From an uncultured Senegalimassilia sp. (GTDB taxonomy: Bacteria; Actinomycetota; Coriobacteriia; Coriobacteriales; Eggerthellaceae): a stretch of DNA of 9,427 bases. Shown piece by piece: positions 1 through 5,360 of this stretch (the first letter of the stretch is position 1; each line of letters opens with the position of its first letter). The stretch covers positions 1 to 9,427 of the forward strand of contig NZ_CAKTYH010000078.1 of the NCBI RefSeq assembly GCF_934632265.1, written 5' to 3'. Position numbers and translations under genes: made by a program. Under the pieces are notes generated by a model, which saw only the letters and a program-made list of their open reading frames with translations, ran no database searches and was not told the DNA's origin.

Positions 1-152
1 ACGGTGAACAGGTTGCGCTCCGTCGGCAGCGGGATGGGACCGGACACCTTGGCACCCGTCTTCTGAGCGGTATCGACGATGAGCTTCGTGGACTGGTCCA
101 CGATCTCATGATCGTATCCCTTGAGGCGGATGCGAATCTTCTGATTAGCCAC
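1..152 (-). CDS. rpsJ: 30S ribosomal protein S10, N-terminal part (cut by window edge)
   Basis: S10 is a small-subunit protein of the 30S head and, as NusE, also takes part in transcription antitermination. About 50 N-terminal residues are visible; the rest lies beyond base 1. The reading begins [16 protein letters not shown] and later has [11 protein letters not shown], both hallmarks of S10. I place the start at the GTG at 152-150: it gives the usual family N-terminus and sits 8 nt after a GGAGG. An in-frame ATG two codons earlier (158-156) would be only 2 nt from that GGAGG, which is too close. The gene follows the fusA stop by 37 nt with no terminator, so it is probably co-transcribed with rpsL-rpsG-fusA and opens the S10-type ribosomal protein cluster to the left. 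Confidence 0.95.
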   Translation of the reverse strand, partial: MANQKIRIRLKGYDHEIVDQSTKLIVDTAQKTGAKVSGPIPLPTERNLFT

Positions 153-189
153 TTTCATTTCCTCCGTTAAGCTTTCGGACGTTCAACGC

Positions 190-2271
190 TTAAGCGTTGC
201 CGCCGGCCTTGCTGATAATCTCTGCAGCGACGTTCTTGGGAACCGGCTCGTAAGAGTCGAACTGCATGGTGTAGGTTGCGCGACCCTGCGTACCGGAACG
301 CAGATCGGTTGCGTAGCCGAACATCATGCCCAGCGGCACCTTCGCGGAGATGGCGACGGAACCGGTGCGCTGCTCCTGGCCCTGGATCATGCCACGGCGA
401 GACGGGATGTCGCCCATGACGAAGCCCGTGTACTCCTCCGGGGTCTCGACCTCGACGGCCATGACGGGCTCGAGGATGACCGGATCGGACTTGCGCAGAG
501 CTTCCTTGATGGCCATGGAACCGGCAACCTTGAAGGCAGCTTCCGAAGAGTCGACGTCGTGATAAGAACCGTCGATGAGCTCGACGCGCACGTCCTCGAC
601 GGGGTAACCGGCCAGAACGCCCTTGTCGATGGAAGGAATGTATTCCTTCGGCACGACGCCGCCGACGATCTTGTTCTCGAACTCGTAGCCCTTGCCGGCC
701 TCCTGCGGGTACATGTTGATGACCGCATGGCCGTACTGGCCGCGACCGCCGGACTGGCGGACGAACTTGCCCTCGGCGGAGAGGACCTCGTGGCCCGGAC
801 GCTCGCGGTAGGCAACCTGCGGCTTGCCCACGTTAGCCTCGACCTTGAACTCGCGCATCAGGCGGTCGACGATGATCTCCAGGTGCAGCTCGCCCATGCC
901 GGCGATGATGGTCTGGCCGGTCTCATGGTTGGTGGACACGCGGAACGTCGGGTCCTCCTCGGCCAGCTTCTGCAGGGCGATCTCCATCTTGGTCTGGTCG
1001 GCCTTGGTCTTCGGCTCGACGGCGATGTCGATAACCGGGTCGGCGAACTCCATGGACTCCAGGATGATCGGAGCGTTGTCGTCGCACAGGGTATCACCGG
1101 TGGTGGTGTTCTTCAGGCCGACGACGGCGACGATGTCGCCAGCGGAGCAGGAGTCGATGTCGACGCGCTGGTTGGAGTGCATCTGCAGCAGACGGCCGAC
1201 GCGCTCCTTCTTGTCCTTCGTGGCGTTGGTCACGTAGGAACCGGCGTCCAGGGAGCCCGAGTACACGCGCAGGTAGGTCAGCTTACCCACGAACGGGTCG
1301 GTCATGATCTTGAACGCCAGGGCGCTGAACGGGGCCTTCGGGTCGGAAGGACGCTCGTCCTCCTCGCCGGTGCCGGGCGTGGTGCCCTTGATGGCGGGAA
1401 CGTCGACGGGGGCCGGCAGGTAATCGACGACGGCGTCGAGCAGCTCCTGAACGCCCTTGTTCTTGTAGGCGGAGCCCACGAACACGGGGTTGATCTTGCA
1501 GGTGATGACGCCCTTGCGCAGAGCGGCCTTCAGCTCCTCGACGGAGATCTCCTCCTCCATGAGGACCTTCTCCATGAGCTCGTCGTCGCAGTCGGCGGCA
1601 GCCTCGACCAGCTCCTGGTGAGCCAGCTCGGCCTCATCGGCGAACTCTGCGGGGATGGCATCCATGGGCTCAGGGTAGGTCATGCCCTTGTCGTCGGCCT
1701 TGAAGTCCCAAGCGGTCATGGTGACCAGGTCGATGACGCCCCAGAAGTTGTCCTCGGCGCCCATGGGCAGCTGAGCGGCGACGGCGTTGGCATGCAGGCG
1801 ATCCTTCATGGTCTGGATAGCATGCTCGAAGTCTGCGCCGACGCGGTCGTACTTGTTGATGAACGCGATGCGCGGCACGCCGTAGTTCTCGGCCTGACGC
1901 CACACGGTCTCGGACTGCGGCTGCACGCCTGCAACGGCGTCGAAGACGGCGACGGTGCCGTCGAGGACGCGCAGGGAGCGCTCGACCTCGGCGGTGAAGT
2001 CCACGTGGCCGGGGGTGTCGATGATCTGGAAGCGGTACGTCTCGTCGTCCTTCTTCCAGAAGCACGTGGTGGCGGCAGCGGTGATGGTCACGCCGCGCTC
2101 CTGCTCCTGGACCATCCAGTCCATGGTAGCGGCGCCATCGTGCACCTCGCCGATCTTGTGCGTCTTGCCCGTGTAGTACAGGATACGCTCGGTAGTGGTG
2201 GTCTTACCGGCATCGATGTGGGCCATGATGCCGAAGTTACGCGTGAGTTTCAGATCATTAGCTTTAGCCAT
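190..2271 (-). CDS. fusA: Translation elongation factor G (EF-G)
   Basis: EF-G is the cytoplasmic GTPase that drives tRNA-mRNA translocation and, with RRF, ribosome recycling. The 693 residues match the usual family length of about 690-705. The G domain shows G1 AHIDAGKT (17-24), G2 RGVTIT (59-64), G3 DTPGH (85-89), G4 NKYD (139-142) and G5 SAYKN (266-270). Domain II lies near 312-400, III near 405-480, IV from about 483 ([12 protein letters not shown] near 504-515) and V at the C-terminus. The G4 motif has Tyr where most EF-Gs have Met (NKMD); the specificity residues Asn, Lys and Asp are intact. The start is ATG, 13 nt after the rpsG stop. Only a weak AGGG lies 11 nt upstream, so translation may depend on coupling to rpsG. 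A paralogous EF-G2 is unlikely given this operon position. Confidence 0.98.
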   Translation of the reverse strand: MAKANDLKLTRNFGIMAHIDAGKTTTTERILYYTGKTHKIGEVHDGAATMDWMVQEQERGVTITAAATTCFWKKDDETYRFQIIDTPGHVDFTAEVERSLRVLDGTVAVFDAVAGVQPQSETVWRQAENYGVPRIAFINKYDRVGADFEHAIQTMKDRLHANAVAAQLPMGAEDNFWGVIDLVTMTAWDFKADDKGMTYPEPMDAIPAEFADEAELAHQELVEAAADCDDELMEKVLMEEEISVEELKAALRKGVITCKINPVFVGSAYKNKGVQELLDAVVDYLPAPVDVPAIKGTTPGTGEEDERPSDPKAPFSALAFKIMTDPFVGKLTYLRVYSGSLDAGSYVTNATKDKKERVGRLLQMHSNQRVDIDSCSAGDIVAVVGLKNTTTGDTLCDDNAPIILESMEFADPVIDIAVEPKTKADQTKMEIALQKLAEEDPTFRVSTNHETGQTIIAGMGELHLEIIVDRLMREFKVEANVGKPQVAYRERPGHEVLSAEGKFVRQSGGRGQYGHAVINMYPQEAGKGYEFENKIVGGVVPKEYIPSIDKGVLAGYPVEDVRVELIDGSYHDVDSSEAAFKVAGSMAIKEALRKSDPVILEPVMAVEVETPEEYTGFVMGDIPSRRGMIQGQEQRTGSVAISAKVPLGMMFGYATDLRSGTQGRATYTMQFDSYEPVPKNVAAEIISKAGGNA

Positions 2272-2284
2272 GTTAGGTCACGCC

Positions 2285-2755
2285 CTAGAAGCGGTAGTGC
2301 GAGAACGCACGGTTGGACTCGGCCATCTTGTACAGGTCCTCGCGCTTCTTCACGGAGGCGCCGGTGTTCTCGGCGGCGTCCATGATCTCGGCGGCCAGGC
2401 GCTGCTTCATCGTGTGCTCCTTGCGCTTACGGGAGAAGTCCACGATCCAGCGGATGGCCAGCGTGGTGGCGCGACGGGAGTTGACCTCCATGGGCACCTG
2501 GTAGGTGGCGCCGCCGACACGCTTCGGCTTGACCTCGAGGGTGGGGCGGACGTTGTCCATGGCCTTCTTGAAGATAGCCAGCGGATCCTCGCCCGTCTTG
2601 GCCTGGACCAGCTCGAAAGCACCGTAGACGATGCCCTCGGCGGTGGACTTCTTGCCGTCCAGCAGGATCTTGTTGATCAACTGGGTGACAAGGCGGTTGT
2701 TGTAGACGGCGTCCGGCTGAACTTCACGACGGACTGCTGCTGCACGACGCGGCAT
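2285..2755 (-). CDS. rpsG: 30S ribosomal protein S7
   Basis: S7 is the primary binding protein that nucleates the 30S head on the 16S rRNA 3' major domain and lines the E-site mRNA path. The 156 residues equal the common family length. Characteristic stretches are MPRR at the N-terminus, [10 protein letters not shown] in the middle and [11 protein letters not shown] at the end. The start is ATG, preceded by AAGGAG with 6 nt spacing. It is the second gene of the str-type operon: 120 nt after rpsL, with a strong hairpin in that gap, and 13 nt before fusA. In E. coli, S7 represses translation of this operon by binding the rpsL-rpsG intercistronic RNA. The hairpin here makes a similar control plausible but does not prove it. 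Confidence 0.98.
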   Translation of the reverse strand: MPRRAAAVRREVQPDAVYNNRLVTQLINKILLDGKKSTAEGIVYGAFELVQAKTGEDPLAIFKKAMDNVRPTLEVKPKRVGGATYQVPMEVNSRRATTLAIRWIVDFSRKRKEHTMKQRLAAEIMDAAENTGASVKKREDLYKMAESNRAFSHYRF

Positions 2756-2815
2756 GTAAAACTCCTTCTGATTCCTGCGCGCTTCGGGGAAGCTTTCTCC
2801 TTCCCATTAGGTTGC

Positions 2816-2843
2816 CGCCTTCCCGACCCTTTCGGGAGAGGCG
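2816..2843 (-). promoter_or_regulatory. Strong hairpin in the rpsL-rpsG intercistronic mRNA
   Basis: Bases 2816-2826 (CGCCT followed by TCCCGA) pair with 2832-2843 (TCGGGA, one bulged G at 2838, then AGGCG), giving 11 base pairs and a 5-nt loop. No T-tract follows on either strand, so it is a poor intrinsic terminator. It lies inside the operon, about 60 nt upstream of the rpsG start. By position it could be an S7 target or a processing/stability element. Function is inferred from location only. Confidence 0.6.
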
Positions 2844-2875
2844 CTTTCATGCAACCCGCGCGGCTTAGCGGTTAC

Positions 2876-3247
2876 TTATTTCGGGCGCTTGGCACCGTAG
2901 CGGCTGCGGGCCTGCTTGCGGTTGTCCACAGCGGCGCAGTCCAGCGCGGCGCGGATGACCTTGTAGCGGACACCGGGGAGGTCCTTAACACGACCACCGC
3001 GGATGAGCACCATGGAGTGCTCCTGCAGGTTGTGGCCGATGCCGGGGATGTAGGCCGTGACCTCCATGCCGTTGACCAGGCGCACACGGCAGACCTTACG
3101 CAGAGCCGAGTTCGGCTTCTTGGGGGTGGTGGTGTACACGCGGGTGCACACGCCACGCTTCTGCGGGTTGCCCTTCAGAGCCGGCGTCTTCTTCTTGTCG
3201 ACCGACTTCTTGCGGCCCTTGCGGACCAGCTGGTTGATGGTAGGCAA
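2876..3247 (-). CDS. rpsL: 30S ribosomal protein S12 (TTG start)
   Basis: S12 sits at the decoding centre of the 30S subunit and tunes accuracy; it is the classic streptomycin-resistance target. The 123 residues match the family. Visible hallmarks are [11 protein letters not shown] at the N-terminus, [24 protein letters not shown] (29-52), GHNLQEHS (71-78) and [12 protein letters not shown] (84-95). K43 and K88, whose substitution commonly gives streptomycin resistance, are unchanged, as is D89, the residue that is methylthiolated in many bacteria. The start codon is TTG at 3247-3245; family conservation and an AAGGAG 6 nt upstream both support it, and there is no upstream in-frame ATG that would fit. 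It is the first gene of the operon, behind promoter-like elements and a structured leader. Confidence 0.98.
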   Translation of the reverse strand: MPTINQLVRKGRKKSVDKKKTPALKGNPQKRGVCTRVYTTTPKKPNSALRKVCRVRLVNGMEVTAYIPGIGHNLQEHSMVLIRGGRVKDLPGVRYKVIRAALDCAAVDNRKQARSRYGAKRPK

Positions 3248-3272
3248 AATCTTCTCCTTCTATATTTGCCTC

Positions 3273-3296
3273 CGGCGGTGTACGAGACCACCGCCG
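3273..3296 (-). promoter_or_regulatory. rpsL: Second leader hairpin upstream of the rpsL ribosome binding site
   Basis: CGGCGGTG (3273-3280) and CACCGCCG (3289-3296) are perfectly complementary, giving an 8-bp stem with an 8-nt loop. On the rpsL strand the next bases are GAGGCAAATATAG rather than a T-run, so it does not look like a terminator. It ends about 14 nt before the AAGGAG of rpsL. It could influence initiation or mRNA stability; that role is an inference. Confidence 0.55.
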
Positions 3297-3300
3297 CATT

Positions 3301-3368
3301 ACTCGCGGGTTTCCAAGTGCGTTCAGCTGATACGCACGCGAAAACCCTGCCCCTTTCGGAGCGCGAGT
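3301..3368 (-). promoter_or_regulatory. rpsL: Predicted three-way-junction RNA leader of the rpsL operon
   Basis: On the minus strand three helices close without conflict. P1 pairs ACUCGCG (3368-3362) with CGCGAGU (3307-3301). Inside it, hairpin A is CUCC-GAAA-GGGG (3361-3350), a GNRA tetraloop stacked directly on P1. Hairpin B pairs 3347-3332 with 3322-3307 over 16 positions, with one C-U mismatch and two G-U wobbles, and has a 9-nt loop containing the self-complementary CAGCUG. The base shared at 3307 can serve P1 or hairpin B. The predicted transcription start of the nearest promoter falls at about 3366-3368, the 5' edge of P1. No U-tract follows. Identity and ligand are unknown. Confidence 0.5.
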
Positions 3369-3372
3369 TGGA

Positions 3373-3401
3373 ACTTTATCACCGGGTATAGGGGCTGTCA
3401 A
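3373..3401 (-). promoter_or_regulatory. rpsL: Promoter upstream of rpsL (proximal)
   Basis: Reading the minus strand, TTGACA (3401-3396) is a perfect -35 hexamer, followed by a 17-nt spacer and TAAAGT (3378-3373) as the -10 (4 of 6 matches). Transcription would start near 3366-3368 and give a leader of about 120 nt before the TTG start of rpsL. This is the best sigma-70-type element in the region. Confidence 0.65.
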
Positions 3402-3430
3402 ACGCCACGCATCCGGGTGTGTCTATTGCT

Positions 3431-3459
3431 ATTCTACCCTGTTTTGGCTGGTCATGCAA
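3431..3459 (-). promoter_or_regulatory. Possible second (distal) promoter upstream of rpsL
   Basis: TTGCAT (3459-3454), a 17-nt spacer and TAGAAT (3436-3431) form a second promoter-like element on the same strand as the proximal one. The -10 matches 5 of 6 consensus positions and the -35 matches 3 of 6. An AT-rich tract lies upstream. Tandem promoters are common for ribosomal protein operons, but this one is weaker evidence. Confidence 0.4.
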
Positions 3460-3483
3460 CGTTTTATGATTCCGCGATGCACG

Positions 3484-3518
3484 TTTTGCACACAATTTCG
3501 CGAAAAGTTGTTGCAAAA
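3484..3518. repeat. AT-rich interrupted palindrome with repeated TTTTGC/TTTCGC units
   Basis: TTTTGCA (3484-3490) and TGCAAAA (3512-3518) form the outer arms, ACAA (3492-3495) and TTGT (3508-3511) the inner arms, around the exact palindrome TTTCGCGAAA (3496-3505). A further GTTGCGAAA follows at 3519. The stretch contrasts with the GC-rich surroundings. It could be a protein-binding site upstream of the rpsL promoters; the protein is unknown. Confidence 0.5.
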
Positions 3519-3615
3519 GTTGCGAAACGGTGCGGGGGCTGGTTTTGCCGATAGCGCTGAACGAGTCCTAAGCCCTTCCCTGCTGCCGAAATGACCGGTT
3601 TTGCGTGCCGATGCG

Positions 3616-4728
3616 CTATTTTCGGGCCTCGAGCACGAGCTGCTCGACCAGGCGCGCGCAACCGTTGAGGTTGTCCACGGTGATGTATTCCTCGCAGGAA
3701 TGGTAGTTCGCCATGCCCGTGGCAAGCGTGATCGCCGACACGCCGCGTCCCGCAAGGATGTTGGCGTCGGCGCCGCCGCCGGATGCGGCTAGGTTGGGAT
3801 GCAGGCCGGCCGCGCGCGCTGCGCGCAGGGCGCCTTCGACCACCGGGTGATCGGCAGCGTAGGAGATGGGCAGGTAGTCGGTGCGCCACTCGATGTCCAC
3901 GCTGCCGCCGGCCTGTGCCGCGGCGGCGCGCATGGCCTCGTCCATGGCGGCACGCTCTGCGCGGGCGCGCTCGAGCGAGGTGGAGCGGCATTCGCCCGAC
4001 AGCCAGCAGGTGCCGGGCACCACGTTCGTGGCGCCGTCGCACTCGATGACGCCGACATTGGACGTGGTATGCGCGGAGATGCGCCCTAAGGGCATATGGC
4101 AGACCGCCTGGGCCGCCATGGCAAGCGCCGAGATGCCGCGCTCGGGCTCCACGCCGGCATGCGCCGACTTTCCGCGGAAGGTTGCAGTGAACGTGCAGTG
4201 GCACGGCGCCTGGTTGATGATGGTGCCCGGATCGCCGTCGGCATCCAGGACGTAGCAGGGCGTGCCTTCCGGAAGGAACGCCGTATCAAGCGCGCCGGCG
4301 CCCAGCAGGTGCATCTCCTCGCACGTGGTCAAGATGACGTGCACGTCGGGAAGCACCTCCCCCGCTTCGATGAGGCTGCGCAGCCCTTCGAAGATGGCCG
4401 CCACGCCCGCCTTATCGTCGGCCGACAGGATGGTGTCACCCGCGCTTCGGATCACGCCCTCGGCCACCACGGGTTCGATGCCGCTGCAGGGACGCACGGT
4501 GTCCATATGCCCGCACAGCGCAACGGCGCCAGGAACGCTGCCGGCGCGGAAAGCGATGAGATTGCCCGTGTCGGAACCGGTCTGCTCGGCGGAGTCATCG
4601 AAGCGGACGGTGAACCCCAGCCCCTCCAGCTCAGCTTCGCACCGTTTCGCCATAGGTGCCTCATGGCGCGACGGGCTTTCGATGCGCGCAAGTTCGCAGA
4701 ACAGGTCGAGCAGACGGTCGGGCTTCAC
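3616..4728 (-). CDS. M20 family metallopeptidase, peptidase T-like
   Basis: A zinc-dependent, cytoplasmic exopeptidase of the M20 family, closest in motif pattern to the PepT-like group that trims small peptides; the exact substrate cannot be read from sequence. In its 370 residues I see GHMDTV (73-78; metal His74 and Asp76), ADDKAG (103-108; bridging Asp), TCEE (135-138; catalytic and metal Glu), LDADG (161-165; metal Asp), SAHAG (188-192) of the lid/dimerisation domain, and NYHS (341-344; last metal His). All catalytic residues are present and the length fits PepT-like proteins of about 360-380 residues, shorter than classical PepT of about 410. No signal peptide is seen. The start is GTG (4728-4726), with AAGGGG 5 nt upstream. 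It stands alone between two intergenic regions. M20 deacylases are the alternative reading. Confidence 0.9.
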   Translation of the reverse strand: MKPDRLLDLFCELARIESPSRHEAPMAKRCEAELEGLGFTVRFDDSAEQTGSDTGNLIAFRAGSVPGAVALCGHMDTVRPCSGIEPVVAEGVIRSAGDTILSADDKAGVAAIFEGLRSLIEAGEVLPDVHVILTTCEEMHLLGAGALDTAFLPEGTPCYVLDADGDPGTIINQAPCHCTFTATFRGKSAHAGVEPERGISALAMAAQAVCHMPLGRISAHTTSNVGVIECDGATNVVPGTCWLSGECRSTSLERARAERAAMDEAMRAAAAQAGGSVDIEWRTDYLPISYAADHPVVEGALRAARAAGLHPNLAASGGGADANILAGRGVSAITLATGMANYHSCEEYITVDNLNGCARLVEQLVLEARK

Positions 4729-4769
4729 GGGTTCCCCTTTCGGTCGGGATGTCGGTTCGCCGGGATACG

Positions 4770-4797
4770 CGGAAAGCCGCGCTCAGGCGGCTTTCCG
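4770..4797 (-). terminator. Perfect 11-bp hairpin, probable terminator of the small membrane protein gene
   Basis: CGGAAAGCCGC (4770-4780) and GCGGCTTTCCG (4787-4797) are exact inverted repeats around a 6-nt loop. The stem carries its A and T runs at the base (GGAAAGCC/GGCTTTCC), as often seen in GC-rich genomes, but no long free T-tract follows. It lies 87 nt after the stop of the minus-strand membrane protein gene and 41 nt before the peptidase start, so it could equally be part of the peptidase leader. Confidence 0.6.
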
Positions 4798-4815
4798 AAA
4801 CGGTTCATATATACA

Positions 4816-4844
4816 GATATAGGCCAGCACCCGCGACAACGCAA
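4816..4844 (-). promoter_or_regulatory. Possible promoter for the peptidase gene
   Basis: On the minus strand TTGCGT (4844-4839), a 17-nt spacer and TATATC (4821-4816) make a weak sigma-70-like element in an unusually AT-rich spot of this interval. It lies upstream of the 4770-4797 hairpin, so transcripts from it would carry that hairpin in their leader. I saw no better promoter between the hairpin and the GTG start. Confidence 0.35.
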
Positions 4845-4883
4845 GGAATGCTCGAAACGACCACGCGGCGCGGGCCTGCGTCG

Positions 4884-5213
4884 TTATCGCGCGGCTCGCG
4901 CTTGCGCCATGGCGTCCTGCGCGTCCTCTTCTTTGCGCAGCCGATCGCGCTCGCGGTCGATGGCGCAGTTGCGGAAGTACACAACCCAGTTGGCGGCGAT
5001 GCAGACGACGTTGATGAAGTACACGGCGAGCACCCAGTTGATGGTGCCGGAGACGAACTTCGCCGCGATGCCGGCAACGTAGCCGAGCGTGATCAGCAGG
5101 ATAAACTGCCAGCTGGTTCCCGCCGCCGTGCGGGCTTTGAAGTTCTTGTAAGCGTTCATAGGCCACGAAAGCCCGAAGCAAATGAGCATGGCCGCCTCAA
5201 GCGCCTCCGCCAT
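4884..5213 (-). CDS. Small three-helix membrane protein, single PQ-loop (semiSWEET-like) repeat
   Basis: I do not recognise a named gene. The 109-residue protein has three hydrophobic stretches (about 5-20, 35-53 and 58-80) followed by a charged C-terminal tail of about 25 residues rich in Arg, Glu, Asp and Ala that should lie in the cytoplasm. The segment SWPMNAYKNFKARTAAGTS (16-34) resembles the PQ-loop signature (Pro, then Lys/Thr and G-x-S), with Met in place of the usual Gln. Length and helix count fit semiSWEET-type half-transporters, which work as dimers, but transport activity is an inference. I chose the ATG at 5213 because GGGAG lies 9 nt upstream; the ATG three codons earlier would touch that site. 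The gene diverges from a LysR regulator and may be its target. Confidence 0.75.
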   Translation of the reverse strand: MAEALEAAMLICFGLSWPMNAYKNFKARTAAGTSWQFILLITLGYVAGIAAKFVSGTINWVLAVYFINVVCIAANWVVYFRNCAIDRERDRLRKEEDAQDAMAQARAAR

Positions 5214-5360
5214 TTTCGTCATCTCCCTTGGTGGTATTCTGCAGGTTCGCCGCGGGCGCACGCCCCCGGCGAGTCGTTATGGTAAAACTGTCAACGTTAT
5301 AGGTTAAGCGTTTTCGATAATCTGCGCGTTATCGTCACATTGAAGGCGAAGGAGGTGCGC
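5214..5360. promoter_or_regulatory. Divergent control region between the membrane protein gene and lysR
   Basis: This 147-base interval serves both genes. It holds the dyad CGATAA-N8-TTATCG (5315-5334), three direct copies of CGTTAT (5275-5280, 5295-5300, 5327-5332), a TATAAC -10-like hexamer on the minus strand (5301-5296) and a GATAAT -10-like hexamer on the plus strand (5316-5321), the latter inside the dyad. Neither -10 has a convincing -35. A GC-rich imperfect hairpin (5249-5258 with 5261-5270) would lie in the leader of the membrane protein gene. The arrangement is typical of a LysR-type regulator controlling itself and a divergent target. Confidence 0.55.

Larger units (their letters stand above)
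3248..3615. other. Intergenic region between rpsL and the peptidase gene (368 bases)
   Basis: I see no protein-coding or tRNA gene here. From right to left it holds the downstream flank of the peptidase gene (no convincing terminator), an AT-rich palindromic cluster (3484-3518), two promoter-like elements pointing at rpsL (3431-3459 and 3373-3401), and a roughly 120-nt rpsL leader with two structured elements (3301-3368 and 3273-3296) before the ribosome binding site. The individual parts are listed separately. Confidence 0.85.

Noticed and set aside
559..2385. A 608-codon open frame antisense to fusA
   Set aside because: Long antisense frames are expected opposite highly expressed GC-rich genes with biased third positions. 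The product is a Leu/Val/Gly/Asp-rich low-complexity sequence with no domain, and fusA is certain.
2922..2930. DnaA box TTGTCCACA
   Set aside because: It is an exact match to the actinobacterial form but is isolated and lies inside rpsL coding sequence; a similar TTGTCCACG occurs in the peptidase gene (3671-3679). No cluster suggests an origin.
2195..3391. A 398-codon plus-strand open frame across rpsG, rpsL and their leader
   Set aside because: It is the mirror of two certain ribosomal protein genes and lacks a ribosome binding site or recognisable domain.
5289..5294. TTGACA on the minus strand upstream of the membrane protein gene
   Set aside because: The bases 17 nt downstream (CGCCGG) cannot serve as a -10; the overlapping TATAAC hexamer is the better candidate.
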